A stretch of DNA of 64,000 bases from an uncultured Faecalibacterium sp. (lineage in GTDB: Bacteria > Bacillota > Clostridia > Oscillospirales > Ruminococcaceae): the NCBI GenBank assembly GCA_934512105.1, contig CAKSWQ010000003.1, forward strand, positions 8,907 through 72,906. Direction: 5' to 3'. The notes below the pieces were generated by a model, which was not told the origin of the DNA, did not search any database, and worked only from the letters and a program-made list of their open reading frames with translations. Shown here piece by piece: positions 1 through 6,947 of the stretch; within the stretch, counting starts at the first letter, position 1, and each line of letters opens with the position of its first letter. Position numbers and translations under genes: made by a program.

Positions 1-147
1 GTCCAGACCCAGCGTTCCGGTCAGATAAAGCAGTACAAAGCTGGAAACCAGACCATAGGAGCAGTTAGAGGCCAGATCGCCGGAACCGTAGGCCAGCTTC
101 TGATACCATTTCAGATATTTTTTCTCTGTCGTTGCAGTAGCAGACAT
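1..147 (-). CDS. GPH-family (MelB-like) sugar:cation symporter, N-terminal fragment
   Basis: Only the first 49 codons lie in the window; the gene runs off the left edge. The protein starts MSATATTEKK and continues with KLAYGSGDLASN and a hydrophobic stretch (YGLVSSFVLLYLTGTLG). This matches the first transmembrane helix of glycoside-pentoside-hexuronide:cation symporters, which import sugars or glucuronides with Na+ or H+ across the cytoplasmic membrane. The start ATG (145-147) follows a clear AAGGAGA ribosome site. It is divergent from the AraC regulator at 383, which is its most likely controller. The substrate cannot be read from this fragment. Confidence 0.72.
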   Translation of the reverse strand, partial: MSATATTEKKYLKWYQKLAYGSGDLASNCSYGLVSSFVLLYLTGTLGLD

Positions 148-183
148 GGGGATTCTCCTTTCAAGACGTGCTGTATCATTCGC

Positions 184-206
184 AGCGACAGAATGTGTCT
201 GTCGCT
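184..206. promoter_or_regulatory. Perfect 9-bp inverted repeat between transporter and AraC gene
   Basis: AGCGACAGA (184-192) and TCTGTCGCT (198-206) are exact inverted copies with a 5-base gap. The palindrome lies about 37 bp upstream of the transporter start codon and overlaps the -35 end of the plus-strand promoter at 206-234. It could be an operator for the divergent AraC protein or a hairpin in the transporter leader. Confidence 0.5.
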
Positions 207-234
207 TTACATTTTTTCAAAAGCACTCTATAAT
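206..234 (+). promoter_or_regulatory. Sigma70-type promoter for the AraC-family gene
   Basis: TTTACA (206-211), a 17-bp spacer and TATAAT (229-234). It would give a leader of about 140 nt before the AraC start at 383. Confidence 0.55.
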
Positions 235-382
235 AAAGCCATCGGCCGCACAGCTTTTACAGAATGTTTTTGTATTGTGCCTATATTTTAGCAATTCCGT
301 TCACATTCCACAATGACAGCATCGTGTGCCGCATCTATCAAATTGTATCATATTCGCACATTACAGAAAAGGAGACGCTTTC

Positions 383-1438
383 ATGAAACCAGATTCCACC
401 AGCTATGAGAATATTTTGGAGGTTGAAAACTGGGGCAGTCAGCTCTCTACCTTCTACAAGATCATGTCCCCGGTGCAGATCACGCTGGAGTCCTGTACCG
501 GTCTGGGAGAAACCGACCAATACAGCATTCAGATGTTCTCACCGAATGGCTGCTGGCTACATGAAAACTCTATGGACGCTTTGTTCCGTGCGCTCAGCTC
601 CCGTCCGCTGCACCGTCATGATTATTTTGAGCTGATGCTGGTGCTGGAAGGGGAGGTCATCCAACAGATTGAGGAAAAAGAATACCCCTACCGTGCCGGG
701 ACCTGCTGTCTGGTGAACCGCAGCATCCTCCATAACGAACGCTTCATCGGCCCCGCCAAGCTCTGTTTTATTGGTCTGTCTGTAGATTTTGTCCGCAGCC
801 TGACGGAATCTGCATCCCTTCAATTATTTGAAGCCGAGCGTCATCTGCCGGAAAATCCCGTTTTGCAGTTCATGCTGGCAAATCTGGGACAGGATCTCCG
901 AAAGGAATATCAGGACCTTTTTCCCACACCGGAAAACACCGACAGCGTTCAACCCCTGACAACGCTCATCGCCCGCATGACCCACATCCTGCACGAACCC
1001 AGTGCCGCCGCCACCTATTATTTGAAAGGCGCACTTTGCGAACTGTTCGATTTTCTGTCGTCCGGGTTCTACGTCACCCCGGTGCACCTGAGCAGTAGCC
1101 CCGAAAGCCTGCTCTTTCTGCGCATCAGCCGTTTGCTGGAGGATACAGATGGCCGGCTGCCTCGCAGTGAACTGGCACGGCTTTTGAATTACAATGGCAG
1201 CTACCTCAATTCCATCGTCCAGCGTCGCACCGGTCTGTGCCTTTTTGATTACGGCATGACTTTCTGTTTCCAGAAAGCGGAACGGCTGCTGCGGGAAACA
1301 ACACTTTCCGTCAGCGAGATCGCCCTACAACTCAAATTTACCAACCGCACCCACTTCTACGAACTGTTCCGGCAAAAGTACGGCATGACCCCGCAACAAT
1401 GGCGCAAGATGCAGAAAAGCGCAGAGCACTCTGAATAA
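383..1438 (+). CDS. AraC-family transcriptional regulator with cupin sensor domain
   Basis: A 351-residue protein. The N-terminal part has a cupin-like ligand-binding domain (around HRHDYFELMLVLEGEV). The last 100 residues form two helix-turn-helix motifs typical of AraC/XylS, with SVSEIALQLKFTNRTHFYELF and the FRQKYGMTPQQWR signature. The start at 383 is chosen because AAAGGAGACG stands just upstream; an earlier in-frame ATG at 326 lacks such a site. It is divergent from the sugar symporter at 1-147, the usual arrangement for a regulator that activates sugar uptake in response to its substrate. The effector is unknown. Confidence 0.88.
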   Translation: MKPDSTSYENILEVENWGSQLSTFYKIMSPVQITLESCTGLGETDQYSIQMFSPNGCWLHENSMDALFRALSSRPLHRHDYFELMLVLEGEVIQQIEEKEYPYRAGTCCLVNRSILHNERFIGPAKLCFIGLSVDFVRSLTESASLQLFEAERHLPENPVLQFMLANLGQDLRKEYQDLFPTPENTDSVQPLTTLIARMTHILHEPSAAATYYLKGALCELFDFLSSGFYVTPVHLSSSPESLLFLRISRLLEDTDGRLPRSELARLLNYNGSYLNSIVQRRTGLCLFDYGMTFCFQKAERLLRETTLSVSEIALQLKFTNRTHFYELFRQKYGMTPQQWRKMQKSAEHSE

Positions 1439-1654
1439 GGTGCTCTGCACTTTTTGTTTTATCTCAATTTCTCAAAACTGTTCCTGTCTAAATAGCATAT
1501 CCCATACATAAGTCCTACTATCACCGCTTTACCACAATAAATTTTGCAAAACCATCTTGACGTGCCCTGCGATCCATGATACCCTTTATCGCAAATCCCA
1601 CCAATTTTGTAGAAAAGTACAGAATGGCGAGGATTTATTCCCCATGAAGATTTT

Positions 1655-1712
1655 TGTCGCCCCGCAACACACCCGATTTGTTTTGCCGCCGTTTCACCCG
1701 ACAAAATTTTTC
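1655..1712 (-). repeat. Dispersed repeat E, copy 1
   Basis: Read on the minus strand this segment (ATTTTGTCGGGTGAAAC... to ...GTGTGTTGCGGGGCG) matches 19431-19484 on the plus strand over about 53 bases with roughly 85 percent identity by eye. Both copies could encode a peptide close to SGETAAKQIGCVAG. Confidence 0.6.
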
Positions 1713-2049
1713 GCCTGTCTTGCAAGGCGGTATTTTTCTTTTTGGGAGCTTGTACCTTGAATCCTTCATAAGCCGTCTGAACGAGATACCGTGCCATGAC
1801 CTCACACTTTCTGTGGGCGAGCCGGACAACGCCGCTGCAAAACAGGGGCAGGAACTGCGTTCGGTGTGAACGGTGACCATGAGCAGGGGCTTTGCCTTTT
1901 CACACGTTTTGCTCTGCAAAATTTTCAACGTGCATTGCGGTTCGACTTCTGAAATTTTCAGTGTTGCACGGAAAGGGCGAAAGCAAGTATCGACCTGTGG
2001 CCACAAATTTTCAATGCTTGAAAAATTGCTGTCCACTCAGTCATCCTTG

Positions 2050-2103
2050 TTGGGGAGTGCCTTCCCCAAACCCTGCTTAAGCATTGCGCTGGTTTCAGCG
2101 CAA
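2050..2103. other. Candidate origin of transfer: two perfect inverted repeats upstream of mobC
   Basis: TTGGGGA (2050-2056) pairs with TCCCCAA (2063-2069), and TTGCGCT (2084-2090) pairs with AGCGCAA (2097-2103). Both have 6-base loops and they are 14 bases apart. Their place about 70 bp upstream of the mobC start is where MOBP-type oriT sites usually lie. The nick site is not identified. Confidence 0.4.
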
Positions 2104-2175
2104 AAGCGGCGTGTCGCATTACATAGCCCTCTCCATCCCGGAGCGGGCATTTATCATTTTCACAGGAGGTCGAAT

Positions 2176-2661
2176 ATGGCTGAAATGAAAAGTCCGAACG
2201 TACACGCACGAGAGAACCGCAATGACACGCCGCGAAAACGAAAGACACACATCATCAAGGTCAGAGTGACCGCAGAGGAAAAACTGCGGATCGCATACGC
2301 CTGCAAAGAACTCCACCTCACCCAATCCGAACTCGTCCGCCGCGTCCTGTACGGCGTGAACGTCAAGCACACCGTTGTGGTGGCGCAGGGCGGCGAGGAT
2401 GCACTGGCGGCGCTTGCCGCCTTGTCTGCCCAGTGCAGCAAGGTGGGCAGCAACCTCAACCAGCTTGCACGGCACTTCAACTCCGGCGGCAAAGACACCG
2501 AGCAGCTCCGGGCGCAAATTCTGGAGGAACTGTCCGCACTCACGAACTTTCGGCTGAAAGCCGAAGAAACGGTTGGTGAACTGTATGGCAACCATCAAAC
2601 AATAATCCGGCTGCGCCGAATTGGCTGTAAAAAATCACTTCCGCGATTTTTTCTAATGTAA
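2176..2661 (+). CDS. MobC-like mobilization accessory protein (C-terminus altered)
   Basis: A 161-residue basic protein. Residues about 25-55 (KTHIIKVRVTAEEKLRI then LTQSELVRRVLYG) look like a ribbon-helix-helix DNA-binding domain. The region SKVGSNLNQLARHFN is the MobC signature. MobC binds oriT and helps the relaxase nick DNA. The start at 2176 follows ACAGGAGGTCG; the longer upstream frame is spurious. The last residues (from about 142) are not family-like: they come from an 81-nt segment (2603-2683). Removing exactly that segment gives an ending NHQTNDLEKL and restores the usual overlap with the relaxase start. The protein is probably still folded, but its tail is replaced. Confidence 0.82.
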   Translation: MAEMKSPNVHARENRNDTPRKRKTHIIKVRVTAEEKLRIAYACKELHLTQSELVRRVLYGVNVKHTVVVAQGGEDALAALAALSAQCSKVGSNLNQLARHFNSGGKDTEQLRAQILEELSALTNFRLKAEETVGELYGNHQTIIRLRRIGCKKSLPRFFLM

Positions 2662-2683
2662 GCAGCCTGCGGCTGCAATCAGC
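2603..2683. repeat. 81-nt hairpin-rich insertion at the mobC-relaxase overlap
   Basis: The segment sits between codon 6 (CAA) of a typical relaxase start (MATIKQ, ATG at 2585) and ATGACCTCG at 2684. It is 27 codons long, in frame, and opens with a TAA stop. It holds three hairpins: CGGC-TGC-GCCG (2608-2618), AAAAAATC/GATTTTTT (2629-2652) and GCAGCC-TGC-GGCTGC (2662-2676). Exact removal restores both overlapping reading frames. Confidence 0.65.
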
Positions 2684-4297
2684 ATGACCTCGAAAAACTC
2701 TAACTACGCCGCCGCCGAAAGCTATCTCACCTTTCAGCACAACGAGTACACCGGTCTGCCCATTCTGGACGAGAAGGGCAGACCCAAGCTGCGGGATTCG
2801 TACCTGCTCGACACCCTTGAGTGCGGCGAATCCTCGTTCGCTATGGCCTGCCTGATCGCCAACCGTAAGTACGGCAAGAACGGCAGGCGGGAGGACGTGA
2901 AGACCCACCATATATGGCGATATCCGCCAAAGCGGATGCTAATATATCCGTGCGTAGCACGCACCGCTGGCCATACGAAGTATATCATCAGCTTCGACCC
3001 GAAGGACGCAGTAGAAAACGGCCTGACCATGGAGCGGGCGCAAGCCCTTGGCTTGCAGTTCTGCAAGGAAAATTTCCCCGGTCATCCCGCCATCGTCTGC
3101 ACCCACCCGGATGGTCACAACAGTGCCGGGAACATCCACGTCCACATCGTCATCGGCAGCTTGCGTGTCCGCACCGTGGAACGGCAGCCCTTCATGGACA
3201 AGCCGTGCGACTGGGAAGCGGGCAAGAAGCACCGCTGCACCTCTGCCATGCTCCGGCACCTTCGTGTCGCTGTCATGGAGATGTGCGAGCAAGCCGACCT
3301 GAACCAGATCAATCTGCTGGAAGCCCAAGGCGACCATGTTTCCGAGCGGGAGTATTGGGCGCAGCGGCGCGGACAACGCCGCCTCGACCATGCCAACGCC
3401 AAACTTGCCGCCGAAGGGCAGCAGCCCACCCAGACCGTCTACCAGACCGAGCTGGACAAGCTGCGAAAGCAGATCTACGCTGTGCTGAACAAGACCACCA
3501 CCTTCGAGGAATTTTCTGCATTGCTCATGCAGGAACACGGCATCGCCGTGAAGGAGAGCCGAGGCCGGTTGAGTTACTGCCCACCCGATCGGACAAAGTT
3601 CATCACCGCCAAGAAACTGAGCAAAAAGCTGGAAAAGGAGCAGGTGCTGACCGCCCTCTCCCAGAACATCCAGCTTGCCCCGACCATCCATCCTGTCAAC
3701 GAACAGAAGCCGGATAAAATCAGGAAACTGGTTGACATTCAGGCTAAAGTGGCTGCGGGCAAGGGCATCGGCTACGAGCGTTGGGCAAAAAAGTTCAACC
3801 TCAAACACTGGTCGCAGACCTTGTGTCTCCTGCAGGAGAAGAAGCTGCTCAGCGAAGATGCCCTGCACCAGCGCATTGCCGAACTGCAAACCCAGCACGA
3901 CGATGCACTGGCGGTGGTAAAAGACATGGATGCCCGCATGGTCTCCCTCAAGGAGCTGCGCGGGCATCTTGCGGTTTATCGGCAGTACAAGCCTCTTGCA
4001 CAGAAGCTCCAGACGGTACGGAATCCCTCCAAGTTCAAGGAGCAGCACCGTGCAGAGCTTGCCGTGTACGAGGCTGCTTGCGCCTATTTCAAGGCCAACG
4101 GGCTCAGGACGCTGCCAGACCTCAAAAAGCTGGATGCCGAATACCAGACCCTTTCCTCGGAGAAAAACGGGTTCTACACCCGCTACAAGAAAGCGCAGAT
4201 CGAACTGCGTGAACTCCGCACCGCACAACAGAACGTGGAAGCCTTCTTCCGCAAGGAAGAGCGCAGCCACGCCGTACCGCAGCAGGAGGTCAAATGA
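2684..4297 (+). CDS. MobA/MobL-type relaxase, interrupted at the N-terminus
   Basis: A 537-residue DNA relaxase that would nick oriT and pilot the strand during conjugative mobilization. Visible parts are the SKNSNYAAAESYLTF motif (candidate catalytic Tyr region), the metal-binding histidine motif HPDGHNSAGNIHVH (about residues 141-154), SEREYWAQRRGQ, and a charged coiled-coil C-terminus. Two oddities are seen. The normal start MATIKQ (2585) is cut off by an 81-nt segment with a stop, so translation would have to start at 2684, which lacks a good ribosome site. A second, 69-nt in-frame segment (2912-2980) splits the conserved THH-YIISFDP strand with 23 foreign residues. The enzyme is likely impaired unless the segments are tolerated. 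The stop overlaps ATGA of the next gene start (4294). Confidence 0.85.
   Translation: MTSKNSNYAAAESYLTFQHNEYTGLPILDEKGRPKLRDSYLLDTLECGESSFAMACLIANRKYGKNGRREDVKTHHIWRYPPKRMLIYPCVARTAGHTKYIISFDPKDAVENGLTMERAQALGLQFCKENFPGHPAIVCTHPDGHNSAGNIHVHIVIGSLRVRTVERQPFMDKPCDWEAGKKHRCTSAMLRHLRVAVMEMCEQADLNQINLLEAQGDHVSEREYWAQRRGQRRLDHANAKLAAEGQQPTQTVYQTELDKLRKQIYAVLNKTTTFEEFSALLMQEHGIAVKESRGRLSYCPPDRTKFITAKKLSKKLEKEQVLTALSQNIQLAPTIHPVNEQKPDKIRKLVDIQAKVAAGKGIGYERWAKKFNLKHWSQTLCLLQEKKLLSEDALHQRIAELQTQHDDALAVVKDMDARMVSLKELRGHLAVYRQYKPLAQKLQTVRNPSKFKEQHRAELAVYEAACAYFKANGLRTLPDLKKLDAEYQTLSSEKNGFYTRYKKAQIELRELRTAQQNVEAFFRKEERSHAVPQQEVK
2912..2980. repeat. 69-nt in-frame hairpin insertion inside the relaxase gene
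   Basis: It adds 23 codons between THH and YIISFDP, a block that is contiguous in relatives as I recall the family. It contains two perfect hairpins: ATCCGC-CAAA-GCGGAT (2922-2937) and GTGCGT-AGC-ACGCAC (2950-2964). Its ends resemble inverted repeats (ATATGGC and GCCATAC), and it is flanked by the 5-base direct repeat TATAT (2911-2915 and 2981-2985), as expected for a transposed element. There is no stop codon. Confidence 0.65.
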
Positions 4298-4486
4298 ACA
4301 ACACTCTGACGGATCGATGTGTGAATAAACCCAACCTCACCCACGCCCCTCACCGGGCTTCGTCCTTTCGCCTGTACCCCACCCATTGGGACGGAGGGTA
4401 GCACCTCTGTCTTTTCGGACGTAAAGAGCGCCATCTCGACCCGGCAGGCGGCGGAGCTGTACGGCTTCGCCGTAAACCGGAACGGT
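4294..4486 (+). pseudogene. Displaced 5' end of the CHC2 zinc-finger gene, with a third insertion
   Basis: ATGAACAACACT (4294-4305) overlaps the relaxase stop as ATGA, the usual translational coupling. It then runs out of frame, while the frame that leads into the zinc-finger gene is open from 4325 and reads VFSDVKSAISTRQAAELYGF from 4409. Removing about 103 nt (4306-4408) would join MNNT to VFSDVKSAIS and give a normal-looking N-terminus. The inserted stretch is C-rich and unlike the hairpin segments in the relaxase. As it stands there is no ATG in the correct frame before 4487. Confidence 0.5.
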
Positions 4487-4942
4487 ATGATGTGCTGTCC
4501 CTTCCACGGGGATAAACACCCCAGCATGAAGGTGGACAGCCGTTTCCACTGTTTCGCCTGTCAGGCGGATGGCGATGTGATCGATTTTGTCGGCAGACTT
4601 TTTCAACTTTCTCCCTACAAGGCTGTGGAAAAGTTGAAGGAGGACTTCGGCATGGCACTTGCCGACGGCAAGGTGCGGCTTGCTCCCCGCAGACCGCCCA
4701 CCGTCCGGCAGCAGCTGCTGGACTATTACCGCTGTCTGCAGCGTTGGCGGGTCCGATACGCACCGCAGTCACCCACAGAAGAACTTCACCCCTGCTTCCT
4801 TGAAGCGATAAAGAACCTTGACATCGTTGAATATTATCTGGACTGTTCGGTGCTCCCGGACCCGCAGACCGAAAACGAGCTACGGAAGTATTGGGAGGGA
4901 TTGCATGAGCGACTGGAAAAAGAGGAACGAAGATTGGCGTGA
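4487..4942 (+). CDS. CHC2-type zinc-finger (primase-like) protein, N-terminally shortened
   Basis: A 151-residue protein as read from ATG 4487. The zinc motif is intact: CPFH near the start, then CFAC about 20 residues on, followed by QADGDVIDFVGRLF, as in the DNA-binding finger of DnaG-type primases. In mobile elements such short CHC2 proteins accompany a P4-type helicase and take part in replication of the element. About 26 residues normally upstream (STRQAAELYGF and so on) are encoded at 4409-4486 but lack a start codon. No ribosome site stands before 4487. The 3' end overlaps the helicase gene by 38 bases, which suggests coupled translation. Confidence 0.72.
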   Translation: MMCCPFHGDKHPSMKVDSRFHCFACQADGDVIDFVGRLFQLSPYKAVEKLKEDFGMALADGKVRLAPRRPPTVRQQLLDYYRCLQRWRVRYAPQSPTEELHPCFLEAIKNLDIVEYYLDCSVLPDPQTENELRKYWEGLHERLEKEERRLA

Positions 4943-6251
4943 TGAGGACGAACTGGAAGAAGAGGAAGAATGCGAATGCCCTTGGGTAGACAGTAAGGGC
5001 AAAGTGCGTGAAACCGCTTACTGCCAGTACCTTTTAGAGAAACACCCCATGATGTGCCTGAAACAGAAGCTGTTCGACCAGAACGGCGAGGTAGACGAGG
5101 ACGCACTGCTCTACGAAGTCCACAGCGACCTCCGTGACTTTGTGCTCGACAACCTTGCCAAGAAGGAAAAGCAGGTTCTGGACGCACTCCGTATCGAAAC
5201 CTATACCCCTGAATGGAAACCCCAGCTTGACCGCATCCATCTCCAGAACGGAACCTACTTTCTGGACGAACGGGGCTTTGTGCCGGAGAAGGAACTCTGC
5301 CTGAACCGGCTCCCCGTGGAATACCAGCCCGATGCCCCCGCACCGACCAAGTGGCTGGAATTTCTGGACGGTCTGCTCATCCCGGAGGATATTCTGACCT
5401 TGCAGGAATATCTCGGCTATCTTCTGATCCCGTCTACCAAGGCGCAGAAGATGCTGGTCATGACCGGCAAGGGCGGCGAGGGGAAGTCCCGCATCGGCTT
5501 GCTGCTGAAGAAGCTGTTCGGGGAAGCCTCTCACTCTGAATCCATCCTCCGCATCGAGACGAACCGCTTTGCCAGTGCAAATCTGGAGTACAAGCTGGTC
5601 ATGGTCGATGACGACCTGAACATGGTGGCTTTACCCGAAACACGGAACATCAAGTCTATCGTCACCGCCGAAGACCGGTTGTGTATCGAGCGGAAGAACA
5701 AGCAGGCTGTCCAAGGCCTGCTGTACGTTCGTTTCATCTGCTTCGGCAATGGCAACCTTGTGGCTGCTCACGACGACAGCGACGGCTTCTGGCGCAGGCA
5801 GATCCTGATCACGGTAAAAGACCGTGACCCTGCCCGGGTGGATAACCCCTTCCTCATCGAAGAGTTGTCCGAGGAGCGTCCTGGCATCCTGCTGTGGATG
5901 CTGGAAGGGCTGCACCGTCTGCTGGCAAATCGCTATCAGTTTACCATCAGCGAGCGCTCCATCCAGAACCTCGAAGCAGCCATGGCGGACAGCGACAACC
6001 TGACCCAGTTCATGCAGGCAACGGCGTATGTCCGCTTCAAGCCCGACACCGAGGAACGCTCCACCTATCTCTACCGCGCCTACACCAAGTGGTGCGAGGA
6101 TAATCTGGAATCGCCTGTTCCGCAAAAGAAGTTCAGCCAGTTCCTGCTGAAAAATGCGGGGAAGTATGGCCTGACCTTCTCCAAGCACATCGAGGGAAAG
6201 TACCGCGGCTTCCGGGGCGTATGCGTCCACCCCGCCTTTGCCGCCGCTTAA
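4905..6251 (+). CDS. P4-type superfamily 3 helicase / phage-plasmid primase C-terminal protein
   Basis: A 448-residue protein. It opens with a very acidic segment (DEDELEEEEE), then a D5/P4 N-terminal region. An SF3 helicase core follows: Walker A TGKGGEGKSRIG near residue 187, Walker B LVMVDDDL near 232 and the sensor CFGNGNL near 279. A winged-helix-like C-terminus ends the protein. It would unwind DNA at the origin of the element. The start at 4905 follows TTGGGAGGGATTGC; an earlier in-frame start at 4818 lies deep inside the CHC2 gene. It works with the CHC2 finger protein just upstream. The GC-repeat block directly downstream (6275-6493) is a candidate origin for it. Confidence 0.85.
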   Translation: MSDWKKRNEDWRDEDELEEEEECECPWVDSKGKVRETAYCQYLLEKHPMMCLKQKLFDQNGEVDEDALLYEVHSDLRDFVLDNLAKKEKQVLDALRIETYTPEWKPQLDRIHLQNGTYFLDERGFVPEKELCLNRLPVEYQPDAPAPTKWLEFLDGLLIPEDILTLQEYLGYLLIPSTKAQKMLVMTGKGGEGKSRIGLLLKKLFGEASHSESILRIETNRFASANLEYKLVMVDDDLNMVALPETRNIKSIVTAEDRLCIERKNKQAVQGLLYVRFICFGNGNLVAAHDDSDGFWRRQILITVKDRDPARVDNPFLIEELSEERPGILLWMLEGLHRLLANRYQFTISERSIQNLEAAMADSDNLTQFMQATAYVRFKPDTEERSTYLYRAYTKWCEDNLESPVPQKKFSQFLLKNAGKYGLTFSKHIEGKYRGFRGVCVHPAFAAA

Positions 6252-6274
6252 AAACACACGAAAAGTGAAATTCT

Positions 6275-6493
6275 CGCGCCCTACGCGCCCCAAATCAGCG
6301 GTTTCAACCTGTTATCGCTGTTTTCTCCGGGCGCGTATCTGCCCCTTCCGGGCGGATGTGGGGCGGAAATACGCCCTTCGGGGCGCGAGATACACCAAGA
6401 CGCGCCCCAAGAGGGCGCGTACAATCCATCCATGCGACCTGTAAAACCAACATAGAAAGGTACTTTTGTGTAGTTTGGGGCGCGTGGGGCGCG
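6275..6493. repeat. GGGCGCG-rich block bounded by a 20-bp inverted repeat
   Basis: The left arm 6275-6294 and right arm 6474-6493 are inverted copies matching at 19 of 20 positions (TTTGGGGCGCGT then GGGCGCG). Eight copies of the core GGGCGCG in either direction occur, near 6275, 6284, 6329, 6380, 6400, 6414, 6478 and 6487. ACGCGCCC/GGGCGCGT (6400-6420) is a perfect inner palindrome. It lies between helicase and excisionase genes and looks like an iteron-type origin or a regulatory array. Confidence 0.6.
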
Positions 6494-6633
6494 TAAATTC
6501 AAGTTCTTCGCAATTTTTCTTTTAGCCGGAGCTTCGGGTCAGGAGCTTCGGCCTTTCCATATTACCGACCCATCATGGCGACAGCTCAACGAGGGCTGCG
6601 CCGGGTCAGGTGAAGTGAAAAGGAGACTTGCCT

Positions 6634-6933
6634 ATGAAGAATATTTCCCAAAACTTAACCAAACTGACCCGCGAGGACTTGAAAGCCGCACCCGAATCCC
6701 GTACAATGGAATTGTCCCCAAACCCTGCCGTAGAACCTTCTGACCAGACACGCACAACCATCCGACACGCCCCGCTCGTTTACCGGGTGGAGGAAATCGC
6801 CCAACTGTTGGCGATCTCCAACCGTGCTGCGTACAATCTGTGCAACACCACGAAAGACTTCAAGGTGATCCGCCTCGGTACCAGCATCCGGGTAAGCAAG
6901 CAGAGCTTTGACGATTGGTTTGCAGCGGTCTGA
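6634..6933 (+). CDS. Excisionase-like helix-turn-helix protein
   Basis: A 99-residue protein. The C-terminal half (VYRVEEIAQLLAISNRAAYNL, then VIRLGTSIRVSKQSFDDWF) is a winged helix of the MerR/Xis 'helix-turn-helix domain, excisionase family'. The N-terminal 45 residues look disordered. Such proteins bend attachment-site DNA and steer the integrase toward excision, or act as element repressors. The start at 6634 has AAAAGGAGA 9 bases upstream; TTG 6628 is also in frame but too close. It ends 14 bases before the integrase start and is clearly in the same operon. Confidence 0.83.
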   Translation: MKNISQNLTKLTREDLKAAPESRTMELSPNPAVEPSDQTRTTIRHAPLVYRVEEIAQLLAISNRAAYNLCNTTKDFKVIRLGTSIRVSKQSFDDWFAAV

Positions 6934-6947
6934 GGGAGGGAACATCT

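Larger units (their letters stand above)
1439..2175. other. Non-coding left flank of the integrated element
   Basis: No convincing gene. Overlapping open frames on both strands here have no good ribosome sites and no recognisable domain. The stretch holds one copy of a dispersed repeat (1655-1712) and a pair of inverted repeats just upstream of mobC (2050-2103). It probably contains the left junction of the mobile element, but no copy of the tRNA-Lys 3' end was found to mark the left attachment site. Confidence 0.5.

Noticed and set aside
1459..1797. 112-codon minus-strand frame at the left of the mobile element
   Set aside because: Part of it is the dispersed repeat E and the rest has no family likeness or ribosome site; kept only as a repeat.
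1439..2170. Left attachment site as a copy of the tRNA-Lys 3' end
   Set aside because: I could find no stretch matching the tRNA end (GGGATTCGAGTTCC and following) in this part, so the left border is not called.
2603..2683. Translational bypassing (ribosome hopping) over the first insert
   Set aside because: No matching take-off and landing codons flank it (CAA before, AGC then ATG after), so there is no positive evidence; kept only as an open question in the findings.
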